A DNA stretch of 64,000 bases from Alteromonadaceae bacterium M269 (GCA_004353515.1 SMNZ01000008.1:108316-172315), one strand, 5' to 3'. Counted from the stretch's first letter, positions 7,385-16,305 are shown. The notes: generated from the sequence alone by a model not told the origin. Program-made: numbers and translations.

Positions 7385-9368
7385 TGCTCGCTCCCGCAGC
7401 CGAGGCGAGCTCTAAGCGTTCTTTAGCAGCATAAGCTTTATCTTGCAGACGGAGCTTTGACAACTTTGCTTGATACAAGTATTGGTTAAGCTGCGTGCGC
7501 TCATTTGCCAGAAAGTCCATATTCTTATCGACTAATTTAGTGAGTAACGCCTGTTTGAGTGATTCCGTTGCCTCAAATTGCTGGTCTATTCTTGCAGCAA
7601 GTTGATCGATGTTCTTGCGCTTGATCTCAAAACTAGCGCGCCTGTCCATAGCCTCTAAGAGCTTCTGTTTATTGAATTCAGCTTGTGCTAGTAAGGAGCC
7701 AAGCTCAGTGAGCTGCTTTTTGTTCTGCCATAAGTTTTCTGGAAATGCTTCGCTCAGTTGCCACTGCAGTACACCTTGCAACCTTTTCAAGCGCTGTGCA
7801 TAGGCAGGCTTCATCTCTCTATGCTCAGCTAAATAATTAAAAGTTGATTGCGCCTTATCCAGCCTTGCTTGGTGCTGCAAACTTTCTTCATTCGCCAGTA
7901 GTTCAGGCTTATTTTCCTGTTCCGCACGGTTAATACGTTCGCTCAACTGTTTAACTTGCTGAGATAATTGTTGCAGTTGCTGTTCGAAATCCAACGTTTT
8001 CACCTGTTCAGTGCGATGAGCAGCTTCAATTTCTCTTTCATCAATCAACCGATGGAAGTTCGCAATATCCGCCTTCCAGCGATTGAGCTGAACGACTTGC
8101 GTTTCAATATCAATCAGTTGCTGAATCAAGGCACTGGTATCGGGTTGTGACCAAAGCTGAATAGCCATGCCGTTGTCTATCCACTCAGGCAATACCTCGA
8201 CTGAGTTAGAGACAGAAAAACGACCTTCCTCAGGTCTTTGATAACGCGTCGCTAATCCTTGTATAAAAGGCTGAAAGTAATCTTCTTCAGCTACACTGCT
8301 TTGTATCGCTTCAATCGCAATAAGTCGTTCTTCATAATGACTTTCTGCTTCGTTCAACATCGTTAACGCTTGGTTATTCGCATCAACCTGTTCAAATGCA
8401 TAAGCACTGGCAAGCATAGCTTCATACCCAAACAGACCAGAATCAGGTTGCTGAATTAATTGATGCCAAACAGCAAGCGCCTTTTCATAGTCTTTTTGTT
8501 GCGCTAAAGCCCACCCATAACCAAGCATAGCAGCATGCGTATCGAGTGACTGATCATGTATTTTGATGAAAGCATTAACTGCAAGTTCTGGCTCGTTGGC
8601 TTGCATAAAGCCATACCCCAAAGCCAGTTGAATACGATCATTTAGCGCTTGGTGTTCGGCTAACAGTTGTTCTTCACTCGGGGAAAACCAACGGCTTAAC
8701 CAGCCTCGGTTGATCGCTTTATCTGGTGTTTGATAAGCCTGTTGTAGCCAAGCAATGCCCTGCTCTCTTTCACCACCATCCAATAACTCAACGCCGCGAT
8801 TGAAGTTAATATAAGCACGATAGATCGACTGCTTATCTAAGTCGTCAAGGTGCTTTTCGACCTTGCCAGGTTCTATATGCATCGCAATCTGCGCCTGCAT
8901 ATAACGCATTTCCTGCTCTTGGCCTTTATCCAGTTTCTTACGAACCTTTTTATTCAATTGCGCGAAGGCTGTTTGTGCACCAACATAATCGTGTTGTTGA
9001 TAATGAATCTTGCCTAACCAAAACCAAGCCATCGCTTGTGTACTGCGGCTACTTTGTTCTTCGAGAAGCTCTTCGAAAACTTCTTGCGCTTGTTGAGTCA
9101 AACCGTAACTCAAGCTGAGACCGCCTTTAAGAAGTGCCATTTGTTGCTGCTGTTCTTCGCTTAGCAGCGTGTTGTCGAACATTTGTTGCTGTAGCAACGC
9201 GCCGTAGTGATCCCCCTGATAGAAGGCAAACAAGACTTGCCCCATCTCAAGCTGTGCTGTTTTACTCGCATTCGCATGCGCTGCATCTATTCTGAATAGA
9301 AAGGCACTAAGCAGCGTAAAAACGAGCAAAATTTGATAGAATACTTCATTTGGCTTAAGGCGCGGCAT
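7377..9368 (-). CDS. exported TPR and coiled-coil protein
   Basis: This 663-residue protein begins with a signal peptide (hydrophobic LLVFTLLSAFLF, probable cleavage after AHA near residue 32). Residues about 40-340 are TPR-like (VGAQTAFAQLNK, EKALAVWHQLIQQPDSGLFG). A second half of about 400-650 residues is long, charged helix with heptad character (LDFEQQLQQLSQQVKQLSER), suggesting a coiled-coil rod. The ATG at 9368 is preceded by GGAG with 9-nt spacing. It lies between a small exported protein 3 nt upstream and the large TPR lipoprotein that it overlaps. It is probably a periplasmic spacer or scaffold, and no enzymatic motif is visible. Confidence 0.72.
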   Translation of the reverse strand: MPRLKPNEVFYQILLVFTLLSAFLFRIDAAHANASKTAQLEMGQVLFAFYQGDHYGALLQQQMFDNTLLSEEQQQQMALLKGGLSLSYGLTQQAQEVFEELLEEQSSRSTQAMAWFWLGKIHYQQHDYVGAQTAFAQLNKKVRKKLDKGQEQEMRYMQAQIAMHIEPGKVEKHLDDLDKQSIYRAYINFNRGVELLDGGEREQGIAWLQQAYQTPDKAINRGWLSRWFSPSEEQLLAEHQALNDRIQLALGYGFMQANEPELAVNAFIKIHDQSLDTHAAMLGYGWALAQQKDYEKALAVWHQLIQQPDSGLFGYEAMLASAYAFEQVDANNQALTMLNEAESHYEERLIAIEAIQSSVAEEDYFQPFIQGLATRYQRPEEGRFSVSNSVEVLPEWIDNGMAIQLWSQPDTSALIQQLIDIETQVVQLNRWKADIANFHRLIDEREIEAAHRTEQVKTLDFEQQLQQLSQQVKQLSERINRAEQENKPELLANEESLQHQARLDKAQSTFNYLAEHREMKPAYAQRLKRLQGVLQWQLSEAFPENLWQNKKQLTELGSLLAQAEFNKQKLLEAMDRRASFEIKRKNIDQLAARIDQQFEATESLKQALLTKLVDKNMDFLANERTQLNQYLYQAKLSKLRLQDKAYAAKERLELASAAGASND

Positions 9369-9371
9369 GCT

Positions 9372-9902
9372 CTATAACTCCGTCGCCTTAAACTCAGGTT
9401 GATGCTTAATGGTCGAATCAACAACACTTAACGCCAACGCTTTTGCATCAGAATCTTTATCGAATGTCATAGCAACAGCACGTTTGTATTCTCGTTGTTC
9501 AGGCCCAATGCCTGTAAAGAATGCACTGATTTCATGCTCACCACTGCCGATGTTGCCCACATACAAGCGCTGCACACCACCACGATACAGAGCGTCAATC
9601 TGGCGATCGGTATACAGATAATGAGTCACCGTTTTGTTATCGATTTTGAGCTCTACAGAATCGAGCTTAAAGTAATCGCCCACATCCATAGAAAGATAAA
9701 CAGCAACCTGTGTACTGGATGGGAAGAGCAAATCTTCCTCCAAAATAAACAAGTCGCGATTCAATGAAATCAATTGTTTTTTCAGGTCTTGTATTTGTTG
9801 TTCAATCGCAGCATCGTTATCCGTATTTGCCCCTTCTTGGGCTGCTGAAAATCCACAGAACAAAATTAGAGAGAGGCAGATCGATTTGACTAGGCTATTC
9901 AT
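9372..9902 (-). CDS. small periplasmic coiled-coil protein, unknown function
   Basis: I do not recognise the family of this 176-residue protein. It has a signal peptide (MNSLVKSICLSLILFCGFSA, cleavage near AA-QE), a short coiled coil (IEQQIQDLKKQLISLNRDLF), and then a predicted beta-rich domain with VAVYLSMDVGDYFKLDSVEL and the GxGxHxI-like stretch NIGSGEHEISAFFTG. The ATG at 9902 has Shine-Dalgarno GGGAG at 9911-9915 and is preferred over the in-frame start at 9920. It is the first gene after the 183-bp palindrome and is followed by three TPR genes with tight spacing, so it belongs to the envelope-machine half of the cluster. Confidence 0.65.
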   Translation of the reverse strand: MNSLVKSICLSLILFCGFSAAQEGANTDNDAAIEQQIQDLKKQLISLNRDLFILEEDLLFPSSTQVAVYLSMDVGDYFKLDSVELKIDNKTVTHYLYTDRQIDALYRGGVQRLYVGNIGSGEHEISAFFTGIGPEQREYKRAVAMTFDKDSDAKALALSVVDSTIKHQPEFKATEL

Positions 9903-9936
9903 GATTAAGACTCCCATCAAAAGCTATAGTTCTCCG

Positions 9937-10119
9937 AGGAGCTATTTGCTTGTGTTCTATGTTTTTGCAGCATTTGTGAAGTGTTTCCGCAATGCACTGC
10001 GAGTAAAGTGTGGTGGTGCCACATGCGAGAGTAGTAAAGCAGCGAAAATGCTTCACAAGAGCTGCCCAGAGGGTTCCACAAGTTTGAACAAATGCATAGA
10101 ACACAGGTCAATAGCTCCT
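9937..10119. repeat. 183-bp long imperfect palindrome between two genes
   Basis: The outer arms are perfect: AGGAGCTATT (9937-9946) with AATAGCTCCT (10110-10119), then TGTGTTCTATG (9951-9961) with CATAGAACACA (10095-10105), then CATTTGT (9971-9977) with ACAAATG (10088-10094). Further in, TTGTGAAG pairs with CTTCACAA, and a central TGTGG-TGGTG-CCACA hairpin is present. The segment fills nearly the whole gap between the DUF3570 gene and the small coiled-coil gene. It could be a structured mRNA element separating two expression modules, a MITE-like element, or a cruciform. No clear target-site duplication is seen. Confidence 0.75.
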
Positions 10120-11290
10120 AATACCAAATAGAGAAGAAGACTTTCATCACATTCGCACTGAAAGAAAACAGTGGCTCTTCACCCACTGGCCCTTCAGCTA
10201 AAACATTACGGAAGTTATCGTAATCAAAGCGAATATGATCAATTTCATAGTTCATAGTGGCTTTTTTGAAGAAGGCTGTTTCTGAGAACTTCTTCTCGTA
10301 AGTCACACTGAGCCCCGCCGAGATATTATTAAAGCTACTTAACTCTTTATCTCGAGCGAGGAAGTTAAATTCGTTTTCACGTGAAAATAAGTCTTGATAG
10401 AAGTCCGCCTCATCTTGCTGATAAAAACGAGTACGTAGTTCTACAATCCAGTCATCACCAAAAGTATGCACATAGCCCAACTTAGCGTTAGTTGCTCTGA
10501 TTCCCCAAGTATCGCTATAGGTACGTATCTCTGTGAACAGTGCTGCTCTGTATGGCAGGTAGTAGTTGGCGCTAATGGAAAACGCGTTACTGGATCGTGT
10601 ATTTGGATAAACCTCGGGAGCAAATGAAAATCCGCGCGCCGCATCAGGATCAATAAATCTTACTGAACGGTATGGATTATTCAGGAAGCCGTTATCCGAT
10701 ACGTTTTCGTAGTGAACACCTAAAATCAGGTTTTTGGTCGCAATTTGAGTTAAGGCTAATCCAACTTTCTGACGACTGGCTTCTTCGAAGAAGGTTTCAT
10801 CTCCAGTGCGACGAATATCATCTTCACCTCGTGAGTAACTCATTTGCACGGTTGTTAAGTCGCCAAAGAAGTCCTGGCTAATACCCAAATAAATTGAGTC
10901 CGCTTCGAAATCATTTTCCGAGCTGTTGGTGTATTTGACATTCATCAAGGTCTTGTTGTGAAGAAAATCGACACCAAAAGATTGTTCTGTCCGCTCTTCT
11001 CTGTATTGACTTGCAGTAGCCCTCACATCAATTGATGCTCCAGAGATAGAATCAACATAATAGTTTGTTGAGATCGACACCTTATTACCTATTTTCTTAC
11101 GCAATAAGATCGAAGGCCCATCAATAGATACACCATCTCCCTGATAAGAGTGATAAAGCACATCAGAGCGGTCTTGCGGCAGGACAGCTGCCTTTGCAGG
11201 TGCTAATAACCCAATCACTAACAAACAGCCAACAGCAAAAGTTGAACTGAGCAAGATAGCTTTGAGAGGAATAAGGACAAATCTGAACAT
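10118..11290 (-). CDS. DUF3570 family outer-membrane beta-barrel protein
   Basis: This 390-residue protein has a signal peptide (about residues 1-33, LLSSTFAVGCLLVIGLLAPA then KAA) and about 350 residues of alternating beta strands ending in the aromatic KVFFSIWY, the typical C-terminal signature of an outer-membrane barrel. Motifs near the mature N-terminus (DVLYHSYQGDGVSIDGPSIL, then KVSISTNYYVDSISGASIDV) match the DUF3570 family. The start chosen is the ATG at 11290, immediately after the TAA of the DUF4266 gene. An upstream in-frame start inside that gene is unlikely. DUF3570 and DUF4266 proteins are commonly encoded side by side with a thioredoxin-like protein, as here. The function of the family is unknown. 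Confidence 0.82.
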   Translation of the reverse strand: MFRFVLIPLKAILLSSTFAVGCLLVIGLLAPAKAAVLPQDRSDVLYHSYQGDGVSIDGPSILLRKKIGNKVSISTNYYVDSISGASIDVRATASQYREERTEQSFGVDFLHNKTLMNVKYTNSSENDFEADSIYLGISQDFFGDLTTVQMSYSRGEDDIRRTGDETFFEEASRQKVGLALTQIATKNLILGVHYENVSDNGFLNNPYRSVRFIDPDAARGFSFAPEVYPNTRSSNAFSISANYYLPYRAALFTEIRTYSDTWGIRATNAKLGYVHTFGDDWIVELRTRFYQQDEADFYQDLFSRENEFNFLARDKELSSFNNISAGLSVTYEKKFSETAFFKKATMNYEIDHIRFDYDNFRNVLAEGPVGEEPLFSFSANVMKVFFSIWY

Positions 11291-11291
11291 A

Positions 11292-11543
11292 TTAATTACA
11301 GCCGCAACCACCGCCAGCACCACCTTCAGCACCTCTTGCACCTTCCCTTGCTTCAAAAACGTGTTGTGCATAGGCCAATGCAACAGGGTTTCTGCCAAAA
11401 CTCATAATAGGATCAGCCAAATGACTTCTTTCATAAGGTTTAACCCAAGGCTCAATCGTTGTTTTACAGCCTGAACCCAAGCAAGCAAAGAGCGATAGCA
11501 TGGCTATTTTGCTCATCGTTTTAGTGCGAATTCTGTTTTTCAT
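11292..11543 (-). CDS. DUF4266 lipoprotein with Gly/Cys-rich C-terminus
   Basis: This 83-residue protein has a lipobox (CLGSGC, Cys about 26), a conserved core (VKPYERSHLADPIM, then NPVALAYAQHVFEAREGARG) and a striking C-terminal tail GGAGGGCGCN with two cysteines at the extreme end. These features fit DUF4266. It sits between the TlpA-like gene and the DUF3570 barrel, ending one nucleotide before the DUF3570 start. The invariant Gly/Cys tail suggests a thiol-based or modification-based function that the adjacent thioredoxin could act on. This is inference, since the family has no established role. Confidence 0.85.
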   Translation of the reverse strand: MKNRIRTKTMSKIAMLSLFACLGSGCKTTIEPWVKPYERSHLADPIMSFGRNPVALAYAQHVFEAREGARGAEGGAGGGCGCN

Positions 11544-11575
11544 AACGTTACCTATTCTCGTCCTTATTCACGCCT

Positions 11576-12151
11576 TTACTCACGCATTAGCGCTTTAACA
11601 AGTTGACGGTATTTCTTTTCGTCACCTCGCTTGTAGCCTTTGTGGAGAAGTCGTTGTTTACCATCTCGATCAATAACGACGGTGGTTGGCATGGCGCTGA
11701 CATCATAGAGTTTGCTGACATCACCTTCGGGATCGAAGAGCACTGGAAAACTCACTTTAATATCGCGAAGCAAGACATCCGCTTTGCGAGAATCATCATC
11801 GACATTCACTGCCATCACGGTAAAGCCAAGATCTTCATAGTCTTGCTGCATCTTTTCGAACTCAGGGAGCTCAGCACGGCAAGGCCCACACCAGGAAGCC
11901 CAAAAATTCACTAAGACGATGTTGCCCTTTTGTTCGGATAAACGCATGTTGCTGCCAGACTTACTCTTTAAGGTGAAGTCCGGCGCAATGGATGCGTCAG
12001 CACCATTTTTTGAAGCGGCATAAGCAAGGTCTACATAACCGATGACACCTAAGAAAAACCAAGCGATAGCCATATTGATACGCAATGGCTTTTTGAAAAG
12101 TGAAGGCTTTACCTTCTTACTATCTGTTGAATGTCTTTCATTGGTTCTCAT
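11576..12151 (-). CDS. TlpA-like thioredoxin/redoxin family protein
   Basis: This 191-residue protein is a membrane-anchored or exported thiol-disulfide oxidoreductase. An N-terminal hydrophobic segment (about residues 27-45) is followed by a redoxin fold with the active site FWASWCGPCRAELPEF (Cys88, Cys91), the conserved VMAVNVDDD strand, and the cis-Pro motif AMPTTVVIDRDG. The ATG at 12151 has GGAG six nucleotides upstream. Proteins of this type reduce apocytochrome haem-binding cysteines or other periplasmic thiols. The same locus encodes several CxxCH haem proteins and the DUF4266 protein with a cysteine tail, and either could be its substrate. Confidence 0.88.
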   Translation of the reverse strand: MRTNERHSTDSKKVKPSLFKKPLRINMAIAWFFLGVIGYVDLAYAASKNGADASIAPDFTLKSKSGSNMRLSEQKGNIVLVNFWASWCGPCRAELPEFEKMQQDYEDLGFTVMAVNVDDDSRKADVLLRDIKVSFPVLFDPEGDVSKLYDVSAMPTTVVIDRDGKQRLLHKGYKRGDEKKYRQLVKALMRE

Positions 12152-12175
12152 ACATTACTCCACAGCTCTGAGAGA

Positions 12176-12853
12176 TCAGAAAAATACGGTTACGCCAAGG
12201 GTTAATTCGATGTTATGTGTGTCTTTATCTTCACCAATGATGTCGCTGGTAAAGATGTGGTCACGTACGTCGGCATGCACAGCAACATAGTCAGTCAGCA
12301 GCAATCTGTAGCCACCACCGACACTCACAGTAAAGCGGTTATCACCACCAAAATCTGTGCTACCTGCGCCTGCTTTAAAATAAAACGATTGATTGAACAC
12401 GAGGTTCTTTGTGAGAAAAACCTCACCATTTAAGTTGTATCCAAGAGATAGGTCGTAGTAAGTGTAATCACGGTCGTCTTCTGTCAGGAAAGGCGCACCA
12501 CCACTCAACACTTCAAAACTTGTTTGTCCAGCTTCGGCTTGTGCATATGTGGCTTCTACGAAGAAATCTTCGCTGATGTGATAGGCAAATCGAGCACCGA
12601 TAATGGCACTTGATTCAAAATCTTCGATGGCAATCACACCACCATATATACCAACTTCAAAGTTCTCTGAGTCAATATTGGCCTCGTTAATATTGCGACG
12701 CTTTAAATCTGGCTGAATAACATCAGGCGTTTGTTGGTTATCGTTCTCCTGTGCCCAAACTAACGCAGAGCCTGTAGCCGCGACGACCAACATTAAGCCA
12801 CGAAGTGTGCGCGTAAAACCTTTTAGAAAAATACGGAAAAACCGAGTTTCCAT
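12176..12853 (-). CDS. small outer-membrane beta-barrel protein
   Basis: This 225-residue protein has a signal peptide with an unusually long basic n-region (hydrophobic core GLMLVVAATGSALVW, cleavage near WAQ-EN), then about eight amphipathic strands ending in ELTLGVTVFF with terminal Phe. The pattern GIYGGVIAIEDFESSAIIGARFAYHIS resembles the small outer-membrane beta-barrel family frequent in myxobacteria (OMP_myx_plus type), which includes Glt proteins. It overlaps the upstream SH3b-barrel gene by 31 nt, with its Shine-Dalgarno (GAGGAG, 12862-12867) inside that gene. The match to the Glt barrels is a family-level inference. Confidence 0.72.
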   Translation of the reverse strand: METRFFRIFLKGFTRTLRGLMLVVAATGSALVWAQENDNQQTPDVIQPDLKRRNINEANIDSENFEVGIYGGVIAIEDFESSAIIGARFAYHISEDFFVEATYAQAEAGQTSFEVLSGGAPFLTEDDRDYTYYDLSLGYNLNGEVFLTKNLVFNQSFYFKAGAGSTDFGGDNRFTVSVGGGYRLLLTDYVAVHADVRDHIFTSDIIGEDKDTHNIELTLGVTVFF

Positions 12854-13566
12854 TGGTCTAACTCCTCTTGTTCATCCCTCTCGGTTAAAACCAAAAGGTT
12901 GTTGTATTCAACGCGCATCACAAAATTGCGAGCGAGGTAATAACGTAAGCCAACACCAGCCGATATAATCTCTGTTGTGCGAGACTCATCACCGCTTTGC
13001 ACCAGGTTCGAGCGAGGTGTTGTTCTAATCTGTCCTCCAGCCAGGCTGAAAAATGGGCTCAAACGCCACTCTGGAAAGGTCGTATGCTGCAAGCCAATCA
13101 ACGCAATTTGATTCTCAGAGAAATCACCTAACGCTTGGGTGTAAGTTAATTCTGCGGTTAGGTTGTCGGTAAAGACCCAACCACCGGTAACGGAAAGCGA
13201 AGATACTGACTCTAGTTGCCCGCCAAGTAAGCTGAATTCACCTTTTCTTTGTTGGAACGCATTAAAACTGCCATCAGTCAACGCAACTTGCTCACCTTCG
13301 CCGTTTAAGGTTAAGTGCAAATCTGCCTGCTTGATCCAACCTTCTTTTCCATCTTCAGTACGCACTTTGAACCAGTTTGTCCGGCGTTTTAACACCTCAA
13401 TCCATTCGCCTTTTTCCACGGCATGAAAAATGGGATAACCACGACCTGGGCCGGTATGCATATTCAAAAATGCTTCTTCAACTTGAACAAAGGCTGTATC
13501 TGCTTTGACTTTGTTGACGAACAGAGTCGCGAAAATGGATAAAACAACAATGATTGATCGCATCAT
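12823..13566 (-). CDS. SH3b domain plus outer-membrane beta-barrel protein
   Basis: This 247-residue protein begins with a signal peptide (cleavage near VKA-DT, about residue 22). It is followed by a bacterial SH3 domain (about 24-85: AFLNMHTGPGRGYPIFHAVE, WFKVRTEDGKEGWI) and then a short beta-barrel domain (about 105-247) ending in WKLGFSVFF. SH3b domains bind peptidoglycan or proline-rich peptides, so the protein may tie the outer membrane to the cell wall or to the Pro-rich TonB-like protein. It is homologous in layout to the next barrel gene, which it overlaps by 31 nt. It ends the interval after the large cytochrome lipoprotein with 3-nt spacing. Confidence 0.75.
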   Translation of the reverse strand: MMRSIIVVLSIFATLFVNKVKADTAFVQVEEAFLNMHTGPGRGYPIFHAVEKGEWIEVLKRRTNWFKVRTEDGKEGWIKQADLHLTLNGEGEQVALTDGSFNAFQQRKGEFSLLGGQLESVSSLSVTGGWVFTDNLTAELTYTQALGDFSENQIALIGLQHTTFPEWRLSPFFSLAGGQIRTTPRSNLVQSGDESRTTEIISAGVGLRYYLARNFVMRVEYNNLLVLTERDEQEELDQWKLGFSVFF

Positions 13567-13569
13567 GAA

Positions 13570-16305
13570 TTAGTTCGCCGGTGCATCGAAGGGGTTGTTG
13601 TAATACTGCGCGCCAAGGTCAAGCCACTCAGATATCAGCTTTAACTCAGCAGGACTTAACCAACCTGCGTGGCTACTTCCGTTCATGAATAGCGATAAAA
13701 ACTGGCCACTCGCATTGGCACCATTAGGAGATAATGAGTTATTCACTCTCACTGTTTGTGTGACAGGTATTGGATTACCTTCACCGTCTAAAATCAGCTC
13801 GCCGTCTTCGTCCCGTTCAAAAACAATATTGCCGTCTGCATCGGTGACAACAACAAGTCGGTCAACTAAAGCGCCTTCAACAATTTCTTGTTCATTGTCT
13901 GGGAAAAGTAATTCGCGGTATGCCACGGTTTGTTGGTTTTCGTCATTCGAAGGATCACTGCGTAAATCAAGTTGTGCGACTGGCACTTGAACCTGATCGT
14001 CAGAATCTGTTGGGCTATGACAGCTAACGCAGGTTTGATCTTCGATAAGTGTGACGCCATCGGCTTCAAACTGTCTGCGGTCTAGCTCAAACAACGGCTG
14101 AATGTGATCAGGGAAGTTAAGCGTGATACGACAAACTGGTGTCCAGTTAACAGCGCAGCTTTGTGTAATCGGCAGAGCTGTCATCAAATCAGCATAAGCG
14201 TATTCGAAGTTAGCTTGTGGTGTGCGTAATGCTGGATCTGTCCAGATATCTTCAAAGCTGATATCCGGTTGAGGGTAAGGCACACCATTGATACGTGTTG
14301 CTGTCTCCGCCATAGTTTCACCCATATCAGCGAAAAGCAGCGGATTAGTATTCGGAAAAGGATTGCCATTTACTGCTGCGCCTAAATTAATGGAATCTAG
14401 CTCACCACCTAAACGTCCATGAACGGCATTGCTTTCATTGGTATGGCAACCATTGCAGGTTCTGACCTCACCAGCCCCCACTTGCAACCAGTTTTGATGT
14501 CTTTCACCAATTCGACGGCCGTTGCTATCAAGTACACTGATCGCTAGTGGTACTTGAGCCGGAACTTGAAACTTGGCCGAACCGTCAGGCTCGACTGGCA
14601 CATAACCAATGACTTCACGCATCAACTGATTTCGGCTGCGCCCAAAAGCGCTACCGTCAAAATCTCGCACATCATCATCAGGTATAGAAACCGCTTTAAC
14701 GATTCGTAAGAAACGTGCTGGACGCTGATCACTTGTCACTTGTTGTGGATCTGATAATGCAGCAATCCCTAATGCACTAACGTCCTCACCAGCAAAGTCA
14801 TAAACACTGCGGATATGCATAATACCCAAATTATCTGCAACCAACTCAGGTACAAACTGCTCAGGTGTTTGTGCATTAGCTGGTACAGTACCAGGTTCCA
14901 TCGCTACAACTTCAGTGTAAGCAATGCCTTCCTGCGGAACAGCTAGCGTACGTTGAGTATTTTCAACTGGATCGAATATCCACAAGCTAAATAGTGGGCG
15001 CGTTGCTTCAATATCATCTCTAGCGATTAATTCTTCGGTACAAGGTAAAACACGTCTTGTTGCTTCATCAGTATTGCTAGATGTATCAACCTCCTGATCG
15101 GGGTCAAATACACGGCACTGGCTCCAAGTAAAAAGTAATCTTCCACTGCCATCAGATAAAGGATAAAGCGACTGGAAATATCCCCCCAAGCTCAATGAAC
15201 CATCAACTTCAACGTTATCAAACAATGCGCTAACCTGAGCTTCACCTTGCCCTCCTGCATTGGTTGCTAGAGGTTGGTTGATATCACTAAAACCATTAAT
15301 ATCAATATTTACAAAGTTGCCGCCTATAGTGTCCTGGCCAAAAGCTCTAAGCGCAGTCAGTATTGTACCGTCCGATGTTTCTCTCGGCGTTAAGAACTGG
15401 ATATCCGGCTGGTCATCTCCCGCTTCAGCACCTTGTAGCTGAGGATCGTGACTATGGCGACCATAAACCACTTCTAGCTCGCTACCATCTGGGTTCATCT
15501 GATAGAAATGAATCCCCTTGCTGCCAGCCGCCTGATCCCAACGACTAAATAAAATTTTACCGTTGTTAAGCACTGTTGGGTCGTAATCGTGGCTCTGATT
15601 AAAAGAAATTTGTGTGATGTCGGTGCCATCTGAATCCATCACATGTAAAACGGAAGCAGGCTCTCTTAACCTCTCTTCTAAAGCGATGTATTGAGGCTTA
15701 CCTTCATCCAAAAGAATGGCTTGGTTTGCTCGCTGGCGAGTGGAACTAAATACTATACGTCCATCAGGTAGATAGGCGGGTGCGATGTCCTGACCAGATT
15801 CAGCAGCGATATCAGAGGTAATAACACGTCTTAGCGTGTCATTGGGTAAGTCGTACTCCCAGATATTCCAGGTAGGTTGTTCGTCATCATCTGCATCTTC
15901 TATCTCTGGAGCGCGCATCGCAAAAATCACACGATCTCCATCAGGAGAGACATCTAAATCTTTAACATCATAGAGCAATTCCATCTCAGCTTGTTCTTCT
16001 GCTGAAAGCTCCGCATCTAGGAATGCACGATCTGTAATGTTAATTTCAGGCGCTGAAGCCGATGCTCTCGCCTTCATAAAAAGTGCAGCACCTGGAACGA
16101 AATCACTGGTTTGAGTGAGGTCTCGACTGAGTATATTGCCGTCTTCATCAAGAGGTAAGGCACGCTTAACAAACACGATAGGAATATCAACAACCACTGG
16201 GTCGGGTTCTTGTTCTGTTTGAGTTAGTGTGTCTCCTCCACAGCTAGCAACTAATAAAATACTTGCTATTAAGGTAGACTGATAAAATAAACAATGTGCT
16301 TTCAT
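13570..16305 (-). CDS. PD40/hydrazine-synthase-alpha-like dihaem lipoprotein
   Basis: This 911-residue protein has a lipobox (LVASC, Cys22). Residues about 110-450 contain WD40/PD40-like propeller strands (VSPDGDRVIFAM, YLPDGRIVFSSTRQ, LNNGKILFSRWDQ, DGSELEVVYGRH). A central segment (YVPVEPDGSAKFQVPAQVPL) resembles the middle domain of hydrazine synthase alpha and its relatives. Two c-type haem motifs follow: CNGCH (617-621) and CVSCH (759-763). It is a surface or periplasmic electron-transfer protein, but the substrate is unknown. The relatives are far more widespread than anammox bacteria, so a role in hydrazine synthesis is not implied. It is the first gene of the long minus-strand cluster and is divergent from three related exported genes. 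Confidence 0.68.
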   Translation of the reverse strand: MKAHCLFYQSTLIASILLVASCGGDTLTQTEQEPDPVVVDIPIVFVKRALPLDEDGNILSRDLTQTSDFVPGAALFMKARASASAPEINITDRAFLDAELSAEEQAEMELLYDVKDLDVSPDGDRVIFAMRAPEIEDADDDEQPTWNIWEYDLPNDTLRRVITSDIAAESGQDIAPAYLPDGRIVFSSTRQRANQAILLDEGKPQYIALEERLREPASVLHVMDSDGTDITQISFNQSHDYDPTVLNNGKILFSRWDQAAGSKGIHFYQMNPDGSELEVVYGRHSHDPQLQGAEAGDDQPDIQFLTPRETSDGTILTALRAFGQDTIGGNFVNIDINGFSDINQPLATNAGGQGEAQVSALFDNVEVDGSLSLGGYFQSLYPLSDGSGRLLFTWSQCRVFDPDQEVDTSSNTDEATRRVLPCTEELIARDDIEATRPLFSLWIFDPVENTQRTLAVPQEGIAYTEVVAMEPGTVPANAQTPEQFVPELVADNLGIMHIRSVYDFAGEDVSALGIAALSDPQQVTSDQRPARFLRIVKAVSIPDDDVRDFDGSAFGRSRNQLMREVIGYVPVEPDGSAKFQVPAQVPLAISVLDSNGRRIGERHQNWLQVGAGEVRTCNGCHTNESNAVHGRLGGELDSINLGAAVNGNPFPNTNPLLFADMGETMAETATRINGVPYPQPDISFEDIWTDPALRTPQANFEYAYADLMTALPITQSCAVNWTPVCRITLNFPDHIQPLFELDRRQFEADGVTLIEDQTCVSCHSPTDSDDQVQVPVAQLDLRSDPSNDENQQTVAYRELLFPDNEQEIVEGALVDRLVVVTDADGNIVFERDEDGELILDGEGNPIPVTQTVRVNNSLSPNGANASGQFLSLFMNGSSHAGWLSPAELKLISEWLDLGAQYYNNPFDAPAN

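Noticed and set aside
9895-10131. several 60-80-residue ORFs on both strands across the palindrome
   Set aside because: Long palindromes give mirrored open frames. None has a Shine-Dalgarno, signal or family similarity.
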